From: Candidatus Daviesbacteria bacterium
Lineage (GTDB): Bacteria; Patescibacteriota; Microgenomatia; Daviesbacterales; UBA10151
Reading direction: 5' to 3'
NCBI GenBank assembly: GCA_028687915.1
Contig: JAQTZF010000001.1
Span: forward strand, 1,058,634-1,096,538
DNA length: 37,905 nucleotides
The notes under the pieces were generated by a model, which did not search any database, had not been told where the DNA came from, and saw nothing but the letters and a program-made list of their open reading frames with translations. Numbering within the stretch: position 1 is the first letter of the stretch; each line of letters starts with the position of its first letter. A program made the translations under genes and the position numbers. Shown here piece by piece: positions 24,601 to 30,987 of the stretch.

Positions 24601-26985
24601 GCTTATGTATCCAGTGTCTACAAATCTACTATTAATGGTACTGGTGATATTGTTGCCTTTGCCACTACTTCCCAAGGCCAACTTCCTTTACTACTTTCTA
24701 ATCATGCCCAAGCTACAGTTACCATAGGAAGTACAACTTACCTCTATGTAGTAGGTGGTAAGAGCGGTGATTCTACTTACATGAGTACTGTATATAAATC
24801 TAATATTGATCCTACTAGTGGAGATATCCAGGCTTTTACCACAACTTCCCAAGGACAATTACCTGTAGCTTTGTATGATCTATCAGCTACCACAGCTACA
24901 GTTGGATCTGTTAATTATATTTATGTGTTTGGTGGTAATAATGGATCAGCTAATGTTTCAACAGTTTACAGAGCAACTATTGATGGTTCAGGAAATATAG
25001 GAGCATTTAGTACTACTGGACATACTCAACTTAATGCCATTTTGTCAGGACATCAAACTGTAACTAATACCTCTTCAGGTACCACCTATTTCTACACCAT
25101 AGGAGGAACTTCTGCCTCTGCTGTATCTACTGTATATAGATCTACTACCACCTCTGATATGACTAACTTCTATATAGAAAAGAAGATTTCTGATACAGGA
25201 ATTGATTTAAGTAATAAAAATGATATTACTTTCTCCTTTTATTCTACAGATAATGTGGCAGATCTCATGGAAGTAGCTTTTTCAGAAGATGATACTTCCC
25301 CCACCTACTCACACACCTACACCTTTAGGGGTAATCCTGCTGATGGTTGGAGAAGTATTGATTGGGATATTTCCAGTCCTGGTATAGCTGCTGCTGATAA
25401 AAACTCAGTGAAATGGATTAGGTTTAAAGTAAATACTGCCAGGACTACAGAATTTACCACATATATTGATAATATCCAGGTTCAAACAGAGGCAACAGGA
25501 AACGATACTACCTCTGCCTTAACCTCAGCCTTAGGAGCTGCTAATTTAACCTTAAATGCTCAGGGTACTGGTTTAGTAAGGGTTAATTACTCTGATCCTG
25601 CTGATCCTACCAACTTCCCTAACCTAGCAGGTTCAGGTGGGCTGGTTGTATATGATGGATCTAATACAGCAATCTTTTCTGTAGGATCAACTGGAGCTAT
25701 TACTGCTACAGGAGGATTAACTTTCTCTGGAGTAACTACTGATATAACTACAGTAAGTAATCAGGATTTGATAATTTCTCCTAATGGTACAGGTAAAGTT
25801 GGTATTGGAACTACTGCTCCTGGGTACTTGCTACAGGTAGGTAATGCTGGAGATGGTAGTGAGGCAAGAGCTAATGCCTGGAATTCTTTGTCTGATTCAA
25901 GGCTAAAGGAAAATGTAGCTAGTATCTCTGGAGCTTTGGATAAAGTACTGGCTTTAAATGGAGTAAGTTTTGATTGGATATCAAATGGACAAAAGAGCTT
26001 AGGATTTGTAGCTCAAGAAGTAGAAGGAATATTACCTGAGGTAGTATCAACAGGAATAGATGGATATAAATCAATTAATTATTCTGCTATTACCCCAATA
26101 ATAATAGAAGCCTTAAAAGAATTAAATACTAATATAGACTTAAGATTTAAGAATAATGATTTAAAAATAAGCGGAGCTTTTCTACGAATTAAAGATCTGG
26201 AAGATAAGTTAGCTTCAATCTCTGCTCAAATTCAATCATCAAATTCAGCTGATTTAGCTTCTGTATCAACCCAATCAAACATAAGTGAGTTAAATTTAAC
26301 CCCACCAGAGCAGCTTTTGGCAACAAACAGTGCAAAATTAGTTGATTTATCTGTTACCTCTGATGCTACTTTTTCAGGACAATTAGCAGCCTACTCTGCT
26401 ACTATCTCTGATACTTTTAAATCACTTGGTAATACATATTTGGGGAATACCAGTATTGCAGGAGACTTTAATATAGATGGAACAATGAATATCAGTAGAA
26501 ATTCCATAAGCACCTTAGATGCCTTATATATCCAAAACGGACCTTTGGCAGGAGATATAGATTTCTTTAATGGACAAGTTATTATTGATAATCAAGGCAA
26601 CATTAAAGTTGGAGGCAACCTGGAAATAGAAGGAGCCATAACCATTAGCGCATTTGCCGGAGAAAACTTAAAAACCGGAGATGCTGTCTATATTTCTGCA
26701 GATAAAACTGTAAGCAAGGCTGATTCCATAATTGCAGGTAAAACTGGTGTAGTTGGCTTAGTTCTATCAGGAGTTAATAAAAACCAACCAGTTATAGTTG
26801 CTATTAATGGCAAAATAAACGGATTAACTAATCTTAAAGCAGGCAGTAAATATTATCTTGGTCAAAACGGGCAGTTAACCACAACCCTACCTTCCAGCTC
26901 TGTAAAAAATATACAGGTAGGAGTTGGTTTCAGCTCCACTCAATTATTAATTCAAATCTTTGACTTTAATGGTTTGATAAATTAA
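18613..26985 (+). CDS. Giant transmembrane fibre: two MerR-type HTH domains, one TM, kelch-like and Gly-rich modules, internal S74 chaperone
   Basis: 2790 residues from the ATG at 18613; the track's 18532 start is a TTG. Cytoplasmic residues 12-58 and 63-108 are MerR-type helix-turn-helix domains (ASKLLGVSVDTIRRWEKKG; AAKHLGVCPTTLRRLDKKG). One TM spans about 196-219. Outside lie a collar shared with the second giant (NVLAATTSNYYIDLNSDLI), a tail-fibre-like region, then a duplicated module: DUF2341-like domain (about 553 and 1387), kelch-like repeats (713-1040, 1545-2190) and a carbohydrate-binding-like beta domain. A Gly-rich block (about 1640-1905) interrupts the second kelch set. Residues 2427-2515 form an S74 intramolecular chaperone with the dyad Ser2427/Lys2432 (SDSRLKENV, GFVAQEVEGILPEVV). 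A further 275 residues with beta domains follow. It heads the F1-like cluster; the c-like gene starts ten bases later. Function is unknown: adhesion, sensing or a motor-linked fibre. Confidence 0.9.
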   Translation: MSLPKSQNQQLIPISAASKLLGVSVDTIRRWEKKGLLQSTRPNGKDRYFSVDDLKEFQATKTLSTSEAAKHLGVCPTTLRRLDKKGLIKANRNTNGARIFSAESLKNINEQITIPKLRLKHISDEYLSIPQIKPKLTTVEELLDMSRKEAEKQYTAPLTEGKLQEYASVASVITSGAKQSSHKITTAILEVHNNKLTLSLLSGTLASLFLAILILARVSNFQLPWQQKEIVRNQVPSAIDQNVLAATTSNYYIDLNSDLILEKDLAVGGSINRINIIPGGDSSVKNLTVSVPAVTLDQDLSTTSSPTFQGLTVLSPINAPSASTSTLNLTGTKDQITFNVSGVKSTLSWTPTSAVTLTLPNITDTLVSKTSTDTLTNKTITAGDNTLTGSFTGITGLGTIGTGTWNGTKIGATYGGTGITTYTTGDLLYSSASNTLANLAVGTNGQVLTISSGLPTWGAAAACADCIVTDPSTAQSITPTVADITTLTLQAAPSGTANIFDVKSNDGLTSYFSVDSSGKMSSSAFQLTDINNAVVGTAVPNGWTLGAGAYTYRRILTVTNNDGSNTLPINHQVTLSLTGATATDVCSNSLSNANDIRVAYSTNGSTFTEIARNITRTCGTPTVDVSFQLQGTIAPSTSNTNYYLYYGNSSIATTPSTYTYDTVTLDDGDTVGNWTSNDGTNFTLSQETTIRNNGTGSVKAVAATPTWGNAGTFSTTGQGQLLDTTNGGYATTATVGGTTYLYSLGGGWNTNVSKSQLNSSGDVGAFTNSGQGPLPLDMGSFYATTATIGSTTYMYIIGGVSQAYVDQSTVYRATIDSSGNVSAFSTTGQTQLSSANQIITGITHTTGGTTYVYVPFAANSTLYRAQIDTSGNVGAFDTTGQGQEPINDAFYYTKATFGGTTYVYALRFFGNGVYRAEIDELGNMGAFSATGQSQTMPQLNNIYPQIATAGGVNYIYLIGGQNGGSVRQSTVYRAALDSSGNVGAFSTTNQSQLPQLISNGQAATATIGGTSYLYFLGGVLDGFGNISTVYKSTISNPPTYTATKTLSSTDLSGKGSISFYVYSSRTGSYSNLEFSEDGNTWQTTAYTISQANTWEGKSWDISGLSSSVKDAVTSLRFNITDSTTGFTMYMDNITAVPSAYAGTAPIVSAASKVLGSSNLALNAQGTGLVAINYDANSLAGTGGLNVYNGGTTSLFSVGSSGAITATGAMSGVLGITTTGDILPSTNNTYNLGSNTARWQDIYLGPASIHLGTSTTDEYKISYDTTNNRLGFNVNGSGNDEIVFDSSGFVGIGTTSPTVALDVVGSALITPATGSTTALTLRAAPTGANNIFDVLSNDGTTSYFSIDSSGQMSASAFKLTDSAKAIIGTAIPGAWENIATVPENDFTYRRAVSVTATGNLAANYEVTMDISTPATASQIYSNTYNQADPYRDFRLFYTTNGGSSYTEVPKNVSAFTNSRVTFTFQLQAQIDDAQTSSTNYYLFYSNSAYAGMSTPPTYTGDLNWDSHTESTTGWTSADSAYQLSTTTSPTSQAGTYSLKEIATVDRMGTFAITNQGQLGATLNDLAAITTTIGSSTYVYVVGGNTGAADVATIYKSTISSNNLSAFATTAYPLPQELSGASGVISSSADIGTGALGPLNLTDGTGCPTGADFDWNGTTCTIKTTRVYNYTTITIPPGKILTANQGIIPTLKATTSVSITGTGSINLDGKGSAAGAGDNPGSNGGGTGCARGGGGGGGHGAAGGAGASVSTNTEDGCSGAGGAGPRGEANANQLALGSGGGNSAGAGGAGGGAIKIISAGNITIEASSVISANGANAAGTGGGGGSGGSIVLQSYGSIGNSGTIRANGGHGSDNSATYNDATGGGGGGGGGLITLQDADGSIAGTITATGGNGSAGYEYHVSTEDTSISASAAGSTFTVSPSILSTDYYLYVLGGKNGLNYRSTVYKATLNSTTGDTSTELATTSQDQLDAPLTGHTTLTQTVNGSNFIYVLGGYTGSAYVSSVYKSTINGTGDIVAFATTSQGQLPLLLSNHAQATVTIGSTTYLYVVGGKSGDSTYMSTVYKSNIDPTSGDIQAFTTTSQGQLPVALYDLSATTATVGSVNYIYVFGGNNGSANVSTVYRATIDGSGNIGAFSTTGHTQLNAILSGHQTVTNTSSGTTYFYTIGGTSASAVSTVYRSTTTSDMTNFYIEKKISDTGIDLSNKNDITFSFYSTDNVADLMEVAFSEDDTSPTYSHTYTFRGNPADGWRSIDWDISSPGIAAADKNSVKWIRFKVNTARTTEFTTYIDNIQVQTEATGNDTTSALTSALGAANLTLNAQGTGLVRVNYSDPADPTNFPNLAGSGGLVVYDGSNTAIFSVGSTGAITATGGLTFSGVTTDITTVSNQDLIISPNGTGKVGIGTTAPGYLLQVGNAGDGSEARANAWNSLSDSRLKENVASISGALDKVLALNGVSFDWISNGQKSLGFVAQEVEGILPEVVSTGIDGYKSINYSAITPIIIEALKELNTNIDLRFKNNDLKISGAFLRIKDLEDKLASISAQIQSSNSADLASVSTQSNISELNLTPPEQLLATNSAKLVDLSVTSDATFSGQLAAYSATISDTFKSLGNTYLGNTSIAGDFNIDGTMNISRNSISTLDALYIQNGPLAGDIDFFNGQVIIDNQGNIKVGGNLEIEGAITISAFAGENLKTGDAVYISADKTVSKADSIIAGKTGVVGLVLSGVNKNQPVIVAINGKINGLTNLKAGSKYYLGQNGQLTTTLPSSSVKNIQVGVGFSSTQLLIQIFDFNGLIN
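23520..24375 (+). other. Glycine-rich insertion inside the second kelch-like region of the giant gene
   Basis: A block encoding poly-glycine tracts (GGGTGCARGGGGGGGHGAAG) and beta-helix-like strands (SIVLQSYGSIGNSGTIRANG). It is visibly more G-rich at DNA level (GGTGGCGGTGGT-type runs) than its flanks. Kelch-type sequence stops before it (VYVVGGNTGAADVATIYKST) and resumes after it (YYLYVLGGKNGLNYRSTVYK), so it looks inserted in frame into an existing propeller region. Confidence 0.7.
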
Positions 26986-26995
26986 TGTAAAGATA

Positions 26996-27847
26996 ATGCC
27001 TAAATTATTAATAAAATCTGTTCTTATTTTTCTATCATTACTTGTTGTTGTAACAGCTAATATTCCTTTGTGCTTTGCTCAACTAGGTTCTGTTGATTTT
27101 ACCTACACATATAATGTTCCTGATAAAGAAATTACTGATGGAGACATTATTTCTTCTTCTGCTGAAAAAGGCTTTTTCAGATCTGATTTTGCCTATGATT
27201 CTCATGCTTTTGGAGTAGTCCAATTATCACCTTTAATAGTCTATAAAGGTGTTGATAGTACCGGCACACCTATTGCCAGAACAGGCACAGCTACAGTCAA
27301 TGTAACCACCTTAAATGGCCCAATTATCCCTGGTGATTTTGTTACTACTTCAGAGATTGCTGGTAAAGGTCAAAAAGCCGTGGTTTCCGGAAATGTGATT
27401 GGAGTAGCTTTAACTGGTTTAGGATTAGCTGATGGAACAGAATTTGATTATCAGAGAAAATCTACCACTAATCAACAAAACCCATCACAAAAATTCAGAA
27501 CTGGTAAAGTAACTGTTGCTTTAAGAATGGAATATGCAGAAATCACCTCAGCCAGAACTGCATTAAGGTTATTAGATTCATTTAATGCAGCATTATTTAC
27601 CAATGTGCAAAATCCTGATCAATTTGTAAAAATATTCCGCTATATTACAGCCATAATCATAGTGCTTATTTCATTTGCTATTGGCTTTTTTACTTTTTCC
27701 AGAGCCATACCAAAAGGAATTGAGGCTATTGGTAGAAATCCCTTAGCACAAAAAACCATTATCTTCTCCATAGTCCTAAATATAGCATTTACTGTTATAA
27801 CAGCCGTAGCAGGCATAGCTGCCGCCATCATGATCCTTAAATTCTAA
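26996..27847 (+). CDS. ATP-synthase c-like rotor protein with signal peptide and ectodomain
   Basis: 283 residues. A signal peptide (1-28, ending LCFA) leads into a beta-rich ectodomain (about 30-205) that includes NGPIIPGDFVTTSEIAGKGQ and NVIGVALTG. The C-terminal 70 residues are a two-helix hairpin: TM1 214-234 and TM2 about 255-282, joined by RAIPKGIEAIGRNPLAQK. This matches the c-subunit polar loop (Arg247-Asn-Pro) that contacts gamma and epsilon. Canonical c subunits have Asp/Glu 20 residues after that Arg; here it is Val267 with Thr266 before it, and TM2 has no acidic residue. An ion-binding site is therefore lacking. Topology puts the ectodomain outside and the loop inside, facing F1. 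It starts ten bases after the giant gene and precedes the b-like gene. A c-ring-like assembly that displays ectodomains is inferred. Confidence 0.75.
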   Translation: MPKLLIKSVLIFLSLLVVVTANIPLCFAQLGSVDFTYTYNVPDKEITDGDIISSSAEKGFFRSDFAYDSHAFGVVQLSPLIVYKGVDSTGTPIARTGTATVNVTTLNGPIIPGDFVTTSEIAGKGQKAVVSGNVIGVALTGLGLADGTEFDYQRKSTTNQQNPSQKFRTGKVTVALRMEYAEITSARTALRLLDSFNAALFTNVQNPDQFVKIFRYITAIIIVLISFAIGFFTFSRAIPKGIEAIGRNPLAQKTIIFSIVLNIAFTVITAVAGIAAAIMILKF

Positions 27848-27889
27848 TAAATAGAGCCTACTGAAATGCCCACAATAATTTTTTTTAAA

Positions 27890-28234
27890 GCAACTTTGAC
27901 CGCAAAGTTGCGCAAACTCGCCTGACGGAAAGTCGACCTAAAGCTCGTCGTCTGCTAATCGGGGAATGGCACCCCTTCTGCCTTTCGCTTCGCTTCAGCA
28001 GGCTTCCCCTGATATCAGCCTCCTCGCTTCTTAACGGTCTTTGTTTCAAGTCAGGCACAAAATAAACAACAACTATAAATGACGGGTGGCGCGGAGGAGA
28101 GGTCTCGGGAGTCGACCGCAAGTGAGTGAAACGAACGAGGACGCACCTGAGATACCGCAGCGACAGGACCCGTCATTTTAAGAAAAAATCTTCTCTCGAA
28201 TTGGCTTTTGCGACACTTTTGCCACCAAAGACGC
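27890..28234 (-). mobile_element. GC-rich structured element, copy B (inverted relative to copy A)
   Basis: This non-coding island fills most of the 445-bp gap between the c-like and b-like genes. Read on the minus strand it starts with GCGTCTTTG-GTGG-CAAAAGTGTCGC (28234-28210), has the 98-bp core at 28176-28079, and ends with the perfect hairpin GCAACTTTG-CGGT-CAAAGTTGC (27911-27890). Terminal loops match copy A (GTGG at the 5' end, CGGY at the 3' end) while the outer stem bases differ. The 61- and 78-residue track ORFs inside are not credible genes. Mobility is inferred. Confidence 0.55.
28079..28176 (-). repeat. 98-bp core repeat, copy B
   Basis: Reverse complement of 11760-11857 with 95 of 98 positions identical. 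The differences are confined to the CTACGG/CTGCGG and GCTTCGC/GTTTCAC segments. Confidence 0.97.
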
Positions 28235-28292
28235 AAAATAAAAATGTATTTGGGAATTGAATTTTTAGGAAAATTCTACTATTCTTTAGTTA

Positions 28293-29003
28293 ATGCCCAA
28301 AACTCTACTTTTTGAAATTATTGCTTTAATAGCCAGCCTCGCAGTTGCCATAATCTCACTTGCACTTTATTTAGGAGAATACTACAAAAGAACTAAGGAA
28401 AAAAATGCAAAATCAGGCTTTCAAACAATTGATGCAACAGAAGCAAAAAGCCTCAATGTTCTATACAGAGCTATTAAAAAAGCCCAGGCAATTATAGGAA
28501 ATGCTGAGCTGGCAGGAATTAAAATAGGTGCAGAAAATCGTTTAGCAGAAAAAAAGCTTGAAGGAACTTTTGAGTCACAACTCAATGTTGCCAGAACTGA
28601 TCTGGAAAAAGAAATGTCTTCCCAGATGAATAAAACCTATTCTGAGTATATAAAATTTCTGGAAACATTAAAAGAACAAAATAATCAGATTCAGGCCATT
28701 AATCAGGAGGCAATAAAACAAAGAGCAAATTCTATTTTTGATAAATTTGAACAAAATTTAGGCACTTTTTTAACTTCAACTGAACAAAAAAGTGTGGCTT
28801 CTATTGAATTGGAACTTAGATCTGCCAGACAGTTGATTGAAACTTATAAAACAGAGCAGATAGCCATCATTGATGAAAATATTATCTCAATTTTAGAGAG
28901 AACACTTGCTTTGGTTTTAGCTAAAAAAATCCCCTTAAAAGATCAGGTTGACCTAGTCTATGAAGCTTTAAGTAAAGCCAAGGTGGAAAAATTTATTGCA
29001 TAA
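28293..29003 (+). CDS. F1-like ATPase b-type peripheral stalk protein
   Basis: A 236-residue protein with one N-terminal TM (residues 5-27, LFEIIALIASLAVAIISLAL), then a long charged helical region with coiled-coil character (about 30-200) and a short helical end (DQVDLVYEALSKAKVEKFIA). Position, topology and shape match subunit b, which holds the F1 head to the membrane through delta. It is longer than the usual 155-170 residues, and sequence similarity is weak, so the assignment rests largely on context directly before delta. The delta gene starts nine bases after its stop. Confidence 0.7.
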   Translation: MPKTLLFEIIALIASLAVAIISLALYLGEYYKRTKEKNAKSGFQTIDATEAKSLNVLYRAIKKAQAIIGNAELAGIKIGAENRLAEKKLEGTFESQLNVARTDLEKEMSSQMNKTYSEYIKFLETLKEQNNQIQAINQEAIKQRANSIFDKFEQNLGTFLTSTEQKSVASIELELRSARQLIETYKTEQIAIIDENIISILERTLALVLAKKIPLKDQVDLVYEALSKAKVEKFIA

Positions 29004-29012
29004 TACTCAGCT

Positions 29013-29513
29013 ATGGATACCAATTTATTTGAACTAATTTTATCTGACAGTTATATTAAAAATCAGGCTGAAAAAAGGATTTTAGCCTTAAAAAATTATA
29101 TACTGGGGGGGATTTTTATTGATAGTAAAGAAAAAAAACTTAAAGAAGCAGCTACCGATAATCCTAAATTAGATTTATGGATTAACTCAATAGATAAAAA
29201 GGTGCTTTCTAAAATTACTCCTCAAAATATCTATTCAACTTTTGAAGTTTTAGAAAAAGAGATTAAAGCAATTGAACCTTTAATATTATATCTCCCCTAT
29301 GAATTACCAGATGAAGAAGTTGCCCAGATTGGTACAAAATTACGAGCTGACTATGGTAAAAAATTTCTAATGGAGATTACCATTGACCCCAGTTTAATTG
29401 CCGGTTGTGCCTTATCCTTTCGTGGAATTTATAAAGACTACTCTGTTAAACAAAAGATTACTGATAATAAACAAGAGATTCTAGCAGCATTTAGACAATA
29501 TGTTAAACACTAA
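29013..29513 (+). CDS. atpH: F1-like ATPase delta subunit
   Basis: A 166-residue protein matching the length and layout of the delta/OSCP subunit: an N-terminal helical bundle and a C-terminal domain with the family signature DPSLIAGCALSFRGIYKDYSVK (about 125-146), comparable to the usual DPSLIGG-type motif. It links the b-type stalk to the top of the alpha/beta head. The first 100 residues are strongly diverged. Its last 14 bases overlap the start of the alpha gene, which implies coupled translation. Confidence 0.85.
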   Translation: MDTNLFELILSDSYIKNQAEKRILALKNYILGGIFIDSKEKKLKEAATDNPKLDLWINSIDKKVLSKITPQNIYSTFEVLEKEIKAIEPLILYLPYELPDEEVAQIGTKLRADYGKKFLMEITIDPSLIAGCALSFRGIYKDYSVKQKITDNKQEILAAFRQYVKH

Positions 29514-30987
29514 ACCTCAGGAAATCGGCTTCGTTAAACAAACCAGGGAATTTATTGCTTCGGTGGATGGCTTACCAAGCGCAAGAATTAACGATTTAGT
29601 GGAAAATGAACAAGGAGTCAGAGGGTTAGTCAGCGCTTTATCCAAAAATAGTGTTGAAATCTGGCTGCTTGATGAAGGAAATGTTCAACCAGGTCAAAGC
29701 TTTAAAAGTACTAATACCCGTTTAACTGTTCCTTTGGGAAACTTTTTATTAGGCAGAGCTGTTAATCCTTTGGGTGTAGCTATTGATGGTCGCCCACCGT
29801 TTGCCAAAACAGAACAAACTCAAATTGCAGAACTGGATGGACCTGCACCAGGCATTAATGCCCGAAGATTTATTGACAGACAGCTGGAAACAGGGATAAC
29901 CATTGTTGACTCTCTTATCCCCATAGGCAAGGGCCAGAGGGAATTAGTTTTGGGAGATGCCCGTTCCGGTAAACAGGATTTCTTGATTGATATTATCATC
30001 AACCAAAGAGAGAAAGATGTTATTTGTATCTTTGCTGCGATTGGTAAGCCCTTGGCAGAAGTTAGAAACATCATTGATACCCTCAAATTTAACAAAGCCT
30101 TAGAGTATACCGTGATTGTTGCCACAGCTTCTTCAGACCCTGCTCCTTTAATTTTTATTACACCACAAACAGCTTTTACAATTGCTGAGTATTTTCAAAA
30201 ACAAGGTAAAGATGTGTTGATTATCTTGGATGATTTAGCTAATCATGCCAAAATTTATCGAGAAATAGCATTACTAGGTTCACGCTCCCCTGGAAAAGAA
30301 TCTTATCCTGGAGATATCTTTTACCAACATTCTCATTTATTAGAAAGAGCAGGAAACTTTAAACCAGAAGCTGGTGGAGGTTCGATTACAGCCTTGCCTG
30401 CTATTGAATTTAATCTTAATGATTTTACAACCTTTATCCCTACTAACGTCATGTCTATGACAGACGGACATTTACTTTTTAAATCTGAATATTATCGTCA
30501 GGGTCAAAGGCCGGCAATTGATTTATCATTATCTGTCTCCCGTGTGGGACAACAAACCAAGAGTAATTTAGCCAATCTGATGGCAACAAGGGTTAAGCAG
30601 GTACTAGCCAGGTCTGCCCAGCTTGAATCTGTCAGCCGTTTTGCTTTTGAGCTACCTTTTGCCACCCAGTTAATCCTAAAACAAAAAGACATGTTCACAG
30701 AATTAAAAAATCAGGCTCCCCTAACATTAATTTCTACCCAAGTCCAATTAATTTTGATGGCTCTCCCCTTCACCAATATGATGCAGGATAAAGATAAACT
30801 GTATATTAGAAGATACAAAGATTTAATTGTCAAAGCTTTTACTGAAGATGTTGAATTATCAGCTTTTGCTACAAGTATTTTAAACCTTGCAACTGATGAT
30901 GAATTAATAAACCAATTGAATATTAACCCTGTAATGAAAAAGTTGGATCAAATTATGGCTGGTAAACCAATAACCAAAAAAGTATGA
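29500..30987 (+). CDS. atpA: F1-like ATPase alpha subunit with degenerate P-loop
   Basis: 495 residues, full alpha layout: beta-barrel (about 10-95), nucleotide-binding domain, C-terminal helical domain. The N-terminal helix before the barrel, which binds delta in normal alpha subunits, is shortened to about ten residues. The P-loop is GDARSGKQD (Lys158, Gln159) instead of GDRQTGKT, so the Thr that ligates Mg2+ is lost and tight nucleotide binding is doubtful. Other family landmarks remain: GKGQRELVLGD, VIVATASSDPAPL, PGDIFYQHSHLLERA, and the arginine finger Arg348 in SVSRVGQQTK, so it can still complete the beta active site. It overlaps the gamma gene by four bases (ATGA). Confidence 0.93.
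   Translation: MLNTKPQEIGFVKQTREFIASVDGLPSARINDLVENEQGVRGLVSALSKNSVEIWLLDEGNVQPGQSFKSTNTRLTVPLGNFLLGRAVNPLGVAIDGRPPFAKTEQTQIAELDGPAPGINARRFIDRQLETGITIVDSLIPIGKGQRELVLGDARSGKQDFLIDIIINQREKDVICIFAAIGKPLAEVRNIIDTLKFNKALEYTVIVATASSDPAPLIFITPQTAFTIAEYFQKQGKDVLIILDDLANHAKIYREIALLGSRSPGKESYPGDIFYQHSHLLERAGNFKPEAGGGSITALPAIEFNLNDFTTFIPTNVMSMTDGHLLFKSEYYRQGQRPAIDLSLSVSRVGQQTKSNLANLMATRVKQVLARSAQLESVSRFAFELPFATQLILKQKDMFTELKNQAPLTLISTQVQLILMALPFTNMMQDKDKLYIRRYKDLIVKAFTEDVELSAFATSILNLATDDELINQLNINPVMKKLDQIMAGKPITKKV

Noticed and set aside
18613-26985. Prophage tail-fibre gene
   Set aside because: Fibre and S74 domains are phage-like, but no capsid, portal, terminase, tape-measure or integrase gene is nearby, and the N-terminus has a TM and HTH domains.
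30984-30987. Alternative genetic code with TGA as glycine (Gracilibacteria/SR1 type)
   Set aside because: TGA ends alpha in a normal ATGA overlap, ends the 511- and 267-residue genes, and reading through would not extend conserved domains.
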